A DNA stretch of 64,000 nt from CAVYGN01 sp963796325 (GTDB taxonomy: Bacteria; Spirochaetota; Brevinematia; Brevinematales; JAOACQ01): positions 372,001 through 436,000 of the forward strand of contig CAWCLF010000003.1 of assembly GCA_963796325.1 (NCBI GenBank). Direction: 5' to 3'. The translations under genes and the position numbers were made by a program. Every line of letters begins with the position of its first letter. Positions within the stretch are counted from its first letter, which is position 1. This document shows positions 34,988 to 44,310 of this stretch, in pieces. The notes under the pieces were generated by a model, which had not been told where the DNA came from, did no database searches, and worked only from the letters and a program-made list of their open reading frames with translations.

Positions 34988-35078
34988 CATGATTTTTGTT
35001 ACTTTGATGCTGTTTTATCGTAGTACATATAGGGCATGGTCCGACGGCCGTTGCCCGAATCGTTAGAAGGAGAATTAT

Positions 35079-35996
35079 ATGAAAAGAAAGATCGCTGCCG
35101 CGGCACTTATAGGGCTTATGCTCGTAATAACATCATGCAGCGGTAAAAAGCAGCCGGGTGAAAAGAGGGATGATATAAAATCCCTGAGGTCGGAATCCCC
35201 TTCAGCCATGGGTAAATCCGCGGCCGACTCCATGGTCCTGTCGAAACAGGAAGAAGATAAAGAGGCTCCCGAAGAGGCTGAAAAGAAGGATGAAAACTAC
35301 TCGCTTCAATATGCATTCGTACCAAGGACCGATTCGAACATGCTTAAAGGGCGCTACCTTGAATATTCAATCAGTCTTTATTACAGGACCGCCTATTTCG
35401 ATAAGTCCCGCTCAGGTCTTTTAAGACTGATCGAAAAATACGGATTTATTGTCTCGGAAAACGCTTCTGAAGGCCAAACGATGTCGATGAACATCCAGGC
35501 GAATATAAAATCAGGGAACCTCTACGATATGATAGACGAACTTGGTAAAATGGGCTCTCTTGTTTCGGAAAGCATCTCTGCTGCCGACCACACGGGGGAA
35601 AGGGTATGGGACTCGATCAAATCGGAAAGGGAAAGGGCCAGGATTGAAAGGAAGAACAGGGTAATTGAAGGCGTACCGGGCGTAAAAAGGACATGGGAAG
35701 ATATCGAAGCCTCGCTGGAAGCAAGCGAAGACGCAGTAGACCAGGCAGTTTACAGGGATTGGACGATAAACGACCTTGTTTCCTGGGCAAAATTCAATAT
35801 CACCCTGGAAGGGCCGAAGAAACCCGACGGAATAAACATGCCCGATTTCAGGAATGCCGGAATTGCCATGATAAACATTTTGATAGGTTTCTCTTATTAC
35901 CTTGTGATTGTATCGCCTTTTATTGTTATAACAGCTGTAATATTGTGGAAACGCAAGGCGATTATCGGGATATTCAGGGGAAAACCGAAGGACTGA
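35079..35996 (+). CDS. DUF4349-like lipoprotein
   Basis: A 305-residue protein with a lipoprotein signal (MLVITSC, lipidated cysteine near residue 22), a charged low-complexity stretch (about 25-75), a folded domain with LLRLIEKYGFIVSENA and LYDMIDELGKMGSLVSE resembling DUF4349, a helical coiled region (ERERARIERKNRVIEG), and one C-terminal membrane helix near 265-290. The family's role is unknown. Having both a lipid anchor and a C-terminal helix suggests it spans or bridges the inner membrane. AGGAG precedes the ATG. Confidence 0.6.
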   Translation: MKRKIAAAALIGLMLVITSCSGKKQPGEKRDDIKSLRSESPSAMGKSAADSMVLSKQEEDKEAPEEAEKKDENYSLQYAFVPRTDSNMLKGRYLEYSISLYYRTAYFDKSRSGLLRLIEKYGFIVSENASEGQTMSMNIQANIKSGNLYDMIDELGKMGSLVSESISAADHTGERVWDSIKSERERARIERKNRVIEGVPGVKRTWEDIEASLEASEDAVDQAVYRDWTINDLVSWAKFNITLEGPKKPDGINMPDFRNAGIAMINILIGFSYYLVIVSPFIVITAVILWKRKAIIGIFRGKPKD

Positions 35997-36062
35997 AAAT
36001 GACCGCGGGAATTGCGTATACGGGCCTGTCCTGCAATGGGTATATCCTTTCAGGGCAGGCCT

Positions 36063-37646
36063 TTATTTTTTTTCCTTCATGCCCTCGATCCTGTCCAGCA
36101 CAGCTTTAAGGCTGTTGTCTTCCGCATCGGACATGTTGAAATCGAAATGCATGTTTATAATGCCCGGGCCGGCTTCATTTGCCGTCATCTTTATATTATT
36201 AAGGAAATTTCCGGTAAGAGCCGTCATGAAGGTTCCTTCTATTCCGGGGTTGGGTTTGATCTTTTCAACCAGTAAAGCCGTGTCGATATAGCCGGCGGCA
36301 AGGTTTTTATCCGCAAAATCGGTCAATTCGGGGCTTATGCCCGGGGAGAACGCATTTTCCGATAAAAGCGAATCTTTAAGAGGTTTTGCAGCCAGGTAAA
36401 ATTTATCGTTCTTTATAACTATGTATGTATTATTGTTATAATTATCCTGGAATCCGCCGGCACGCTCATGGTCCCGGGCGGAAGGATCCCCTTTTAAAAT
36501 CATATATACGTTCCGGTTATAGGGATCCGAAACGATATGACCCGATCTTTCAAGCCTTGCGATAAGACGGTTCATATAAGACCCGTTCCTGATGTTTGCC
36601 GCCGTGCCGAGTTCGATATCGCCGTTTGTCCTGCCGTTATCGGTCAGGAAAAGCAGGAAATCCCCGCTGAAGGCTTCTGTCATATCCTTCGACGTCAAGC
36701 CGTATGAAGAAAGCATTTTACCGGCGCTTCCCTTATCTTTGATATTATTCATATTGAGCCTTGCTGCCAGAAAGCCTAAAATATTTCCCGTACAGGCTGC
36801 CCTGAATAAGGATGGGTCGACCTTTGCGCCGGAGCCTTCCCCCATGATGACGCTGTCGGGCGGCACTCCGTAGATAAAAATGTCGGACTGCAGCTGCCCC
36901 GGGAGAAATAAAAGGCTCATGGTAAATTCGGCGCCTTTTTCGAGATTTATTTCCGTTATGCCCACAAGCTGCATTATGGAATTAAGGAACTGCAGGTTTA
37001 CCGGGATCCATATCGATATATCGGGGCTTTTCCCGTAGAGATTATTGAGGCCGGGCCTGCTGCTGAATTCCTGCCCGGTATTTCTGCTAAAGAGCAGTTT
37101 TTCCATTTCTGCCCTGAGATCGAAATCCTTATTATCGGTCTTGAGTATGATAAAGACGGATTCGTTCCATCCGGCCAGGATGTTATCTGCTATTGCCGCG
37201 TAGTTTGCAATATTCGCGTTTTTGAATTCGAAACCTGCGAGATTCCCTGCGAATCCTGCAAATTTTGACGGGTCTTCCAGCATAACTGCAATACCCGTGA
37301 AAGTCGGCTGCATAAGATTTGTCATCAGGGTGAACAGAACAGCATCGCTCCTGTCGTTAATGCCGATTCCCCGGGGGTCTTCGAAAGCTTTTTCGAATAC
37401 TGCGTCGTTGGTTGTATTGACGCCCTTTAAAATATCGCTGCCCTTCATGAATCCCTTGAAGGCTTTCCATGTAAGGCCTTTGGACCTGAGCTGTTCCCAG
37501 TTAAAGAATACAAGAAGGGAGGAGTCCGGTTCGACATATCTCAGGACCGGCGATTTATCATAAATGTCCTGGCAGTGGGATGCTTCTGCTAAACCGGATA
37601 ATACCGCGAGGATTATAATAAAAGCGGGAATATTGATAAATTTCAT
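36063..37646 (-). CDS. Exported protein of unknown function (DUF4836-like)
   Basis: A 527-residue protein with a signal peptide (about residues 1-23, IIILAVLSGLAEA) and no further membrane helices. The opening LRYVEPDSSLLVFFNWEQLR and the alternation of strands and helices recall DUF4836/DUF3352-type periplasmic proteins, which often contain PADS-VVF-like segments. Family assignment is weak. It is monocistronic and convergent with the DUF4349-like gene (66 bp apart). Confidence 0.5.
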   Translation of the reverse strand: MKFINIPAFIIILAVLSGLAEASHCQDIYDKSPVLRYVEPDSSLLVFFNWEQLRSKGLTWKAFKGFMKGSDILKGVNTTNDAVFEKAFEDPRGIGINDRSDAVLFTLMTNLMQPTFTGIAVMLEDPSKFAGFAGNLAGFEFKNANIANYAAIADNILAGWNESVFIILKTDNKDFDLRAEMEKLLFSRNTGQEFSSRPGLNNLYGKSPDISIWIPVNLQFLNSIMQLVGITEINLEKGAEFTMSLLFLPGQLQSDIFIYGVPPDSVIMGEGSGAKVDPSLFRAACTGNILGFLAARLNMNNIKDKGSAGKMLSSYGLTSKDMTEAFSGDFLLFLTDNGRTNGDIELGTAANIRNGSYMNRLIARLERSGHIVSDPYNRNVYMILKGDPSARDHERAGGFQDNYNNNTYIVIKNDKFYLAAKPLKDSLLSENAFSPGISPELTDFADKNLAAGYIDTALLVEKIKPNPGIEGTFMTALTGNFLNNIKMTANEAGPGIINMHFDFNMSDAEDNSLKAVLDRIEGMKEKK

Positions 37647-37746
37647 ATTGCCCCCGAAATTACATGTTTAATTTTAAAAAGCAAACGGCCGGGTGTCAAT
37701 CACGGGAAGTGTTTTCTTACTGCCCTAATATAATCGGGTCAAAGTT

Positions 37747-37775
37747 TTGACATCGCTCTCTATTGTCTTTAAAAT
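37747..37775 (+). promoter_or_regulatory. Sigma70-type promoter of the aminotransferase operon
   Basis: A perfect TTGACA (37747-37752) and TAAAAT (37770-37775) are 17 bp apart. The start codon lies 28 bp further on. Confidence 0.75.
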
Positions 37776-37803
37776 TATTAAAATCAGGTTATAAGGATAT
37801 AAT

Positions 37804-38991
37804 ATGATTGAATTCGCAAATCGGGTCAGAAAGCTGGAGGCATCGGCAACTCTTACCCTGGCAAGCAAATCAAAAGAGATGATAAGGAACGGGATCGACG
37901 TCATCTCCCTTGCGGCAGGCGAGCCCGACTGGGACCCTCCCTTTGAGGCGAAAGAAGCCGCGATCGAGGCAGTCCAGAACGGCAATGCCCATTATACTGA
38001 TAATTCCGGTCTGCTGGAGCTGAAGGAACTCATTGTTAAAAAACTCAAAACAGAAAATAATATTTCGCTGGATACCAGGAACATTATAGTTACCGTAGGG
38101 GCAAAATTCGCCCTGTATTCGGCAATGCAGACCCTCCTCGACGAAGGCGACGAGGTACTTGTCCCGGTGCCTTACTGGGTCAGTTATGTCGAGCAGATAA
38201 AACTCGCCGGCGGAATTCCGAAGCTTATCCCGGGATATGAGGACGATAATTTCAAGATCGATGTAGCGGAACTTGAAAACCATATAACTTCGCGTGTAAA
38301 GGGGATCATAATCAATTCCCCTTCGAATCCGGCCGGGGTTTTGTATACCGCCGAAGAGCTAAAAACTATAGGCGAAATAGCCGTAAAGAGGGGCATTTTT
38401 ATTATTTCCGATGAAATTTATGAATATTTCAATTATAACGGTGCGCATACTTCGATGGCTTCATTATCTCCTGAAATATGCGCCAACACCATTACGATCA
38501 ACGGATTTTCAAAAGCTTATTCGATGCCCGGCTGGAGGGTGGGCTATGCTGCAGCAGGCGGGGAGATCATAAAAAAAATGGATGAATTGCAAAGCCATTC
38601 GACATCAAATCCAAATACGATCGCCCAGTTTTCCTGCATTTCATGCCTCAAAAATTCCCGCTCGTATGTCGAAAAAATGGTCTCAGAATTCAGGGAGAGG
38701 CGTGATTTTATAGTTAATTCGCTGAACTCCATACATGGAGTGCGATGCCTGTCTCCCGACGGCGCTTTTTATGTATTTCCCAATATTCAATATTACCTCG
38801 CGAAAGAAGTTGGAGATTCGGTTCCGACCACATCTGCAGAATTTTCAACCCTCCTTCTGCAGAAGGCGCATGTGTCGGTAGTCCCCGGAAGCGCTTTCGG
38901 TCTGGAAGGCCATGTGCGTATTTCATATACACAGCCTGTCAGCCGCCTGCAGGAAGCCGTAAAGAGGATCCGTCAGTTACTTGACACATAA
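37804..38991 (+). CDS. aspC: Aspartate aminotransferase (class I PLP)
   Basis: A 395-residue fold-type I aminotransferase. The PLP-binding lysine is in NGFSKAYSMPGWRVGYAA; AAGEPDWDPP, the SPSNPAGVLYT region with the aspartate/tyrosine that hold the cofactor (IISDEIYEYF), and the C-terminal HVRISYTQ arginine for the substrate carboxylate are all present. This matches subgroup I-beta/gamma enzymes annotated as aspartate aminotransferase. It moves amino groups between aspartate and 2-oxoglutarate. It starts an operon with accB and hisF. Related specificities cannot be excluded. Confidence 0.88.
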   Translation: MIEFANRVRKLEASATLTLASKSKEMIRNGIDVISLAAGEPDWDPPFEAKEAAIEAVQNGNAHYTDNSGLLELKELIVKKLKTENNISLDTRNIIVTVGAKFALYSAMQTLLDEGDEVLVPVPYWVSYVEQIKLAGGIPKLIPGYEDDNFKIDVAELENHITSRVKGIIINSPSNPAGVLYTAEELKTIGEIAVKRGIFIISDEIYEYFNYNGAHTSMASLSPEICANTITINGFSKAYSMPGWRVGYAAAGGEIIKKMDELQSHSTSNPNTIAQFSCISCLKNSRSYVEKMVSEFRERRDFIVNSLNSIHGVRCLSPDGAFYVFPNIQYYLAKEVGDSVPTTSAEFSTLLLQKAHVSVVPGSAFGLEGHVRISYTQPVSRLQEAVKRIRQLLDT

Positions 38992-39046
38992 ATTTCTTTT
39001 CAACAGCCGGGTAAAGACTCTGTAATCTAGGAGGTTAATCTTAAAA

Positions 39047-39553
39047 ATGGAAAAAAATGTTCTCGGTTTCGATATTGCTTTTCTAAAACAGGTGAAGAAC
39101 CTGCTGGAGGATTCGAGCATCCAGGAATTGGAATTGGAGGAGGGAGATTCACTTTACCTTCGGATTTCAAAAAAGAAACCAGTCCCCCCGCAGGCGCAGG
39201 GACCGCTTCATATTTCCAGGGAAGCCGAGCTTCCGCCCGCCGATAAAGGGGTTAAAAACGTACAGGCTGAAAAGGAAACGCCCGCTGTTAATGCTTATGA
39301 TGACGAGGCCAAATATTTTAAAATAAAATCACCTGTGATCGGCACTTTTTACGAAGCGCCCTCCCCGCAATCTCCCCCTTACGTGAAGCCCGGAGATACT
39401 GTCTCGAAAGACACAACAGTGTGCATAGTCGAAGCGATGAAAATAATGAACGAAATTAAGGCCGATGTCAACGGCAGGATTATTGAAGTCCTGAAAGCGA
39501 ATTCAAGTCCGGTTCAGGCTGAAGAAGCGCTCTTTATTATTGAAAAACTGTAA
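39047..39553 (+). CDS. accB: Biotin carboxyl carrier protein of acetyl-CoA carboxylase
   Basis: A 168-residue protein with an N-terminal region, a proline-rich linker (about 45-85), and a C-terminal biotinyl domain (IKSPVIGTFYEAPSPQSPPY, then CIVEAMKIMNEI with the biotinylated lysine). This matches AccB, which carries carboxybiotin to acetyl-CoA in fatty-acid synthesis. accC is not next to it, which is unusual. AGGAGG lies before the ATG. Confidence 0.93.
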   Translation: MEKNVLGFDIAFLKQVKNLLEDSSIQELELEEGDSLYLRISKKKPVPPQAQGPLHISREAELPPADKGVKNVQAEKETPAVNAYDDEAKYFKIKSPVIGTFYEAPSPQSPPYVKPGDTVSKDTTVCIVEAMKIMNEIKADVNGRIIEVLKANSSPVQAEEALFIIEKL

Positions 39554-39567
39554 GGCGGGTCTTTTTA

Positions 39568-40338
39568 ATGCTTGCCAGGCGGATTATTCCATGTTTAGAT
39601 ATCGATAAAGGCAGGGTTGTCAAAGGCGTAAATTTTGTTGATATAAGGGATGCGGGCGATCCTGTTGAAAACGCGGTTTTTTATAATGACGAAGGAGCTG
39701 ATGAACTTGTTTTTCTGGATATCACGGCAAGCCATGAAAACCGGGGCACAATGGTTGAAGTGGCGAAAAATGTCGCACGCAAAATATTTATACCCTTTAC
39801 TATCGGCGGCGGGATCAGGACTGTCGAAGATATCAGGACTATGCTGAATGCCGGGGCAGACAAGGTTTCAATCAATTCGGCGGCTGTAAAAAATCCCTCC
39901 TTTATTAAGGAAGCGGCAAGGGCCTTCGGAAGTTCGACAATAGTTGTCGCCATTGATGTAAAAAAAACCGGTGCAGGAAATATTTGGCATGTTTTTATAA
40001 ATGGCGGGCGGATCGATACGGGTCTGGACGGGCTTCAATGGGCTGAAAGGGTATCAGAATTAGGGGCCGGCGAGATTTTATTGACATCTATGGATAAAGA
40101 CGGGACTAAAGACGGTTATGATAATGAAATAACTTCCCTTATCTCGGGCAGGGTGACCATACCTGTCATAGCTTCGGGGGGAGCCGGAACACTCCTGCAT
40201 TTTCTTGAAGCCTTTACAAGGGGCAATGCAAGCGCAGCTCTGGCGGCTTCACTTTTTCATTACCGTGAAATCTCGATCACAGATGTAAAAAAATATCTTC
40301 ATGAGAATAATATTCCGGTTAGGCTCGATTATTTATAA
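39568..40338 (+). CDS. hisF: Imidazole glycerol phosphate synthase subunit HisF
   Basis: A 256-residue (beta/alpha)8 barrel with the two catalytic aspartates visible in IIPCLDIDKGRVVKGVNF and VVAIDVKKTG, and the phosphate-binding IPFTIGGGIRTVEDI and IPVIASGGAGTL. With HisH it makes IGP and AICAR in histidine synthesis. It is alone here, 14 bp after accB, with no hisH or other his gene in the window. Confidence 0.96.
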   Translation: MLARRIIPCLDIDKGRVVKGVNFVDIRDAGDPVENAVFYNDEGADELVFLDITASHENRGTMVEVAKNVARKIFIPFTIGGGIRTVEDIRTMLNAGADKVSINSAAVKNPSFIKEAARAFGSSTIVVAIDVKKTGAGNIWHVFINGGRIDTGLDGLQWAERVSELGAGEILLTSMDKDGTKDGYDNEITSLISGRVTIPVIASGGAGTLLHFLEAFTRGNASAALAASLFHYREISITDVKKYLHENNIPVRLDYL

Positions 40339-40364
40339 ATATACCCTTCAAAGGAGAAATTCCA

Positions 40365-41063
40365 ATGAAAACGTATTTATTATTGCCGGCTTTATTGATC
40401 ATTACTCTATTTAACCAGGTTTTTCCCCAGCAGAACGTCGTCAGGGAAGACAAGCCTGCCGATGTCTATTTCAGGGAAGTCAGGGCTGCCTCCATCGATA
40501 AACTGCCCGATTCCTTTACTGCAGGACTCTCCGGTCAATCGATCGATAAAAAGCTTTCAAGCATTCCCGCCGATTCTTACCTCGATAAATCGCGTCCGGT
40601 AACGGCAGCCGTGTCCTATTCAAAGGAAAAGGGCATATCGATTACGGTCAGGAATGTGGATGATCTGTACCGCGATATTTATAAAGACCTTCCCCGCCAG
40701 TTTTTCGCCTTCGATATTCTGCTCTCGGTCAAGACCACCGAGGTTTTTCTGAAAAAATACGAAGTATCATATAACAGCAATGGAAACAATGAAAGAACTG
40801 CAGTCCTGAAACTCTCGATAAGGGGCGCCCTCAACAATGTCCTTTTGTATATCGACAGGCAGAATTTACAGATCGGAAGGATAGATTATCTGATCGGAGA
40901 AGATCTTCTAAGTACAACGCAGGTTTTTTATACAGATTTTTCAAACAGCGGGGAGACATATTCGATACCCGTACGTTTCGTTTCTAAAATTTTAGCCGGA
41001 AGCAATTCCGGCAAATCGGAAAATTTCGAGATAGTCGGTATCAGTCTCGGGCAAATAAAATGA
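40365..41063 (+). CDS. Exported protein of unknown function
   Basis: A 232-residue protein with a signal peptide (about residues 1-21, LLIITLFNQVFPQQ). The mature part is rich in predicted beta strands and ends in a segment of repeated strand-turn patterns (LYIDRQNLQIGRIDYLIG) that loosely recalls LolA-type carriers. AAGGAG precedes the ATG. It is the fourth gene after aspC, accB and hisF, 26 bp after hisF. No function can be assigned. Confidence 0.55.
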   Translation: MKTYLLLPALLIITLFNQVFPQQNVVREDKPADVYFREVRAASIDKLPDSFTAGLSGQSIDKKLSSIPADSYLDKSRPVTAAVSYSKEKGISITVRNVDDLYRDIYKDLPRQFFAFDILLSVKTTEVFLKKYEVSYNSNGNNERTAVLKLSIRGALNNVLLYIDRQNLQIGRIDYLIGEDLLSTTQVFYTDFSNSGETYSIPVRFVSKILAGSNSGKSENFEIVGISLGQIK

Positions 41064-41087
41064 AGACGGCCCCAGCGGTCGAAAATA

Positions 41088-41115
41088 TTGACAAATAAGT
41101 TAATCATTTTAAAAT
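41088..41115 (+). promoter_or_regulatory. Sigma70-type promoter of the S1 gene
   Basis: TTGACA (41088-41093) and TAAAAT (41110-41115) are 16 bp apart, 31 bp before the start codon. Confidence 0.7.
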
Positions 41116-41146
41116 ATATACCTGTAATTTTAGTGATGAGGTTCTT

Positions 41147-42848
41147 ATGGACGCTGATGCAATGAACGATATTTTTCTCGAAGCGATGAAGAACGGAAGT
41201 TCAAGCGAAGCTTCGGATAATTATCAAAGCCGTGTAAAAAAGGGAAAAGTTGTTGCCGTAAACAGCGGCGATGTATTTCTCGATCTGGGCGGCAAGTCCG
41301 AATGCGTCGTTCCTCTTTCGGAATTTTCACAGCTGCCTTTGGTAGGCGATATGACCGATGTGATTCTGAAAGAATCCAAAGACGGCGTTAACATCGGTTC
41401 TAAAACCGAGGCTGAAAAAATAAGAAAATTAGAAGATCTGAACCAGGCCCAGGTTCAGGGCCTGCCGGTCAGCGGAACTATAGAAGAACCTGTTTATAAG
41501 GATAAAGTCCCGAAAGGTTTTATTGTCGAACTCGGTTTCGGCATCAAGGCTTTTCTTCCGCTTTCACAGATCGACGTGAGGAAGGAAGAAAAACTTGAGA
41601 ATTTAAAGGGTATGGTGACGGATTTTGCAGTAATCGAAGCAAAAAGGAACAGTTTTACAGTTTCCAGGCGCAGAGTTTCTGCAGAAGACCATAAAAAAAT
41701 TATATACGATATTTTTTGATAAATTTAAAGTGAACGATGTAATCCATGGAAAAGCTGAAAGGGTCGAAGAGGATTTTATCGTCCTAAACGCCGAAGGCAT
41801 CCGGGTATTTATGCATGTGTCCGATTTTTCATGGAAATATCTTGATGATATGCGGCAGGTCGTAAAACCCGGCGATGAAATGGATTTAATGATCATAAAG
41901 CTCGACAGCACTAAAAATTCAGTTAAAGTCGGCCGCAAGTATTTTTCTCCGGACCCGTGGCTTTCAGTATCGAAAAAATATAACCAGGGCGATATTGTCA
42001 AGGGAAAGGTTGTCAGTTACAGGAAAGACGGGGCGAACATCGAGATAGAAGACGGGGTCGAGGCTTTCCTTTCCAACAATGAAATGTCTTGGACTGAAAG
42101 GATTCATGACGCGAAAAAATTCCTTAAACACGGAACTATGGTTGAAGTAAGGATAAGGAACATTGAACCGGAAAAAAGGAGAATGGATGTTTCACTCAGG
42201 GACATTCAGGAAAATCCCTGGGAAGAAGCTGAAAAGAATTACAGCTACGGCCGAAAGGTCGAGGGCGTCGTTTCATCGATCCTGGACTTCGGCGTTTTTA
42301 TTAAATTCGAAGACGGCATCGAAGGGCTCATGCGGCGTGAAGACGTCGACTGGCTTGACACAAGCGTTGATCTTAAAAAGAAATTCAGGAAAGGGGACGT
42401 CGTACAGAGCATCGTGTTGTCGCTGGACAAGGATAAAGAAAAACTGAGGCTTGGATTCAAGCAGATGTCCGATAATCCGTATAAATCGTTTACAATTAAT
42501 TATCCGAAGGGTTCGGTAGTTACGGCGGTCATCAAGCAGATCCAGGACAGCGGCGTTGTTGTGGACCTGGAAAACAATCTTGAGGGGTTTGTTCATATAT
42601 CCCAGATCTCGAAAGACAAGGTTGAAAATATTCATGACGTCCTGAAAATAGGGGATGAGGTCAAGGCCCTGGTCCGTTATGCAGACCAGAACAAAAATAA
42701 GATCGAACTCTCTATTAAGGAATTTTTATTGAATGAGGAAAAAATAGAAGTATCAAGATATATGGCTAACGACAGGAACAAATCAAATATGGCCACACTG
42801 GGGTCGTTAATTAAGAATAGACTGGTCAATATTAAAGACGGAGAATGA
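41147..42848 (+). pseudogene. rpsA: 30S ribosomal protein S1, split by a frameshift
   Basis: The first part (41147-41719, 190 codons) holds S1 domains 1 and 2 and runs into TGA within ATTTTTTGATAA. The second part (open from 41708, ending 42848) holds domains 3-6 in another frame. If the T6 run at 41712-41717 had five Ts, the frame would read continuously YDIFDKFKVNDVIHGK and give a 566-residue protein with six S1 domains, the normal build of S1. Domain hallmarks include FLDLGGKSECVVPLSEF, KVEGVVSSILDFGVFIKFED and EGFVHISQIS. S1 brings mRNA to the ribosome and is usually essential. The split may be a sequencing or assembly error, a real mutation, or a slippage site. A GTG at 41730 could restart translation. 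Confidence 0.85.
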
Positions 42849-42850
42849 TA

Positions 42851-43600
42851 ATGGCTAATATCCGGCAACCTGAGCAGACATTTTTTGAAAAAACTGTTGA
42901 AATCATTTTAAAGTACAGGATTTTATTAACCGTTTTGCTGACGGCGATCGTAATAATAATCCTGATTGGCGTAACCATGAATTATATCGATAATGCGAAC
43001 AATGAAAAGGCATCAAGGCAGTTCGACGCGGCGGAGTTCAATTTAAGCAGTCTTACCTACCTGACTAATGAAAGCGAAAAGAACGCAATATATCAGCAGC
43101 AGATGCAGGGCCTTGAAAATCTCATACTCAGTTATCCCAGGACTATCTCGGCAATAAGGGCAAGGCTTTTATTGGGAAGATTTTATTTCCAGGGCTTTTA
43201 CACATCGGGGAATGCCCAGCTCCTTGAGGCGGCTTATACTAACTATAATTTTGCATACCTTACGGCACGCACCGACTTTTATAAAACTCTGGCTCTTCTC
43301 GGAAGGGCCGAGTCCCGTGAACAGGAGAACAAGTATAACGATGCCTTCGCCGATTACAGCCTTGTCGCATCTGCATATTCTAACCAGGGCTTTGCACCGT
43401 TAGCGATTATAGGCATGGCCCGCTGCAGGGAACAGATGTCGGATACGGCAGGAGCGATCGAATACTATACAAGGGTTATCAAAGATTATCCTGAATCGGA
43501 ATGGTCCCGTTTTGCCAGGGGCAAGATATATTTTTATTCTGAAAATACTCCGAAAACTCAGCCGAACGATACGAACGCTCAGTTTATTCTTCCCCGGTAA
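42851..43600 (+). CDS. Membrane-anchored TPR protein
   Basis: A 249-residue protein with one membrane helix near the N-terminus (ILLTVLLTAIVIIILIGVTM, residues about 25-45) and a helical domain with TPR-like units (FADYSLVASAYSNQGFAPLA, then AIEYYTRVIKDYPESEWSRFA). The layout resembles YfgM/YbgF-like ancillary TPR proteins that work in the periplasm. I used the ATG at 42851 with GGAG upstream. It begins 2 bp after the S1 frame ends, so it is co-transcribed with S1. Its partner is unknown. Confidence 0.7.
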   Translation: MANIRQPEQTFFEKTVEIILKYRILLTVLLTAIVIIILIGVTMNYIDNANNEKASRQFDAAEFNLSSLTYLTNESEKNAIYQQQMQGLENLILSYPRTISAIRARLLLGRFYFQGFYTSGNAQLLEAAYTNYNFAYLTARTDFYKTLALLGRAESREQENKYNDAFADYSLVASAYSNQGFAPLAIIGMARCREQMSDTAGAIEYYTRVIKDYPESEWSRFARGKIYFYSENTPKTQPNDTNAQFILPR

Positions 43601-43644
43601 CCGGGCTGGATACATGTAAATTGATTGGATGAAATGAGCGATTC

Positions 43645-44289
43645 TTGATTTTACAGGTAAAGAATAAATTGAAGAAATCTTCGTTCCATAATCTTCCTGC
43701 CGAAAAACGCGAAATGATTCTGGCAGCCTGTGTCGAAGAATTTGCCATGTACGGCTATGAAAGAGCATCGACAAACCGCATTGTCAGTAAAACGGGCATT
43801 TCCAAAGGGAGCCTTTTCCAGTATTTCGGCAATAAAAAAAATCTATATTTCATCCTCCTTGAGGAATCTGCATGTTCGCTTAACGAAAAGATCAAGAACA
43901 AGCTTACCGGTCTTCCTGAGGATATTCTTGAAAGGGCCGGAAGGATTATTGAAATCCTGCTCGATACGTACCTCGCCGAACCGCGGGTTTTCAGGCTCCT
44001 GTGGTCTGTTATGGAAAAAACGAACGAAACGAGCCTCGTCCAGATGGTAAGCAGGATCCATTGGCAGGCCCAGATGGATTTTTTTAACAGCCTTTACGAT
44101 ACGGATTCGTCGCGGCTGAAATTCGAAATTGATAATATAGTAACAACGATGAGGCTGATTTTCGAAGGTTTCAGGCTGGAGCTCCTGCGTGAAATCCACC
44201 CCGATGTCGATACGGAAAAGTTCAGGAAATCGCTGAAGGATAAGCTTGCAATGGTCCTGAGACTCCTCGCCGAAGGAATCTATAAATAA
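43645..44289 (+). CDS. TetR-family transcriptional regulator
   Basis: A protein of about 207-214 residues, depending on which TTG is used (43645 or 43669; neither has a strong ribosome-binding site). The N-terminal helix-turn-helix is complete (YERASTNRIVSKTGISKGSL, then FQYFGNKKNLYFILLE). The C-terminal ligand-binding domain has the typical helices, including MRLIFEGFRLELLREI. It ends 21 bp from the convergent uvrA2 gene. Two identical TetR-type operators lie 3 kb away before the export operon at 47357; it is the only complete TetR gene in the window and so the first candidate to bind them. That link is inference. Confidence 0.9.
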   Translation: MILQVKNKLKKSSFHNLPAEKREMILAACVEEFAMYGYERASTNRIVSKTGISKGSLFQYFGNKKNLYFILLEESACSLNEKIKNKLTGLPEDILERAGRIIEILLDTYLAEPRVFRLLWSVMEKTNETSLVQMVSRIHWQAQMDFFNSLYDTDSSRLKFEIDNIVTTMRLIFEGFRLELLREIHPDVDTEKFRKSLKDKLAMVLRLLAEGIYK

Positions 44290-44310
44290 TGATGAAAAAG
44301 ATCCGCAAAT

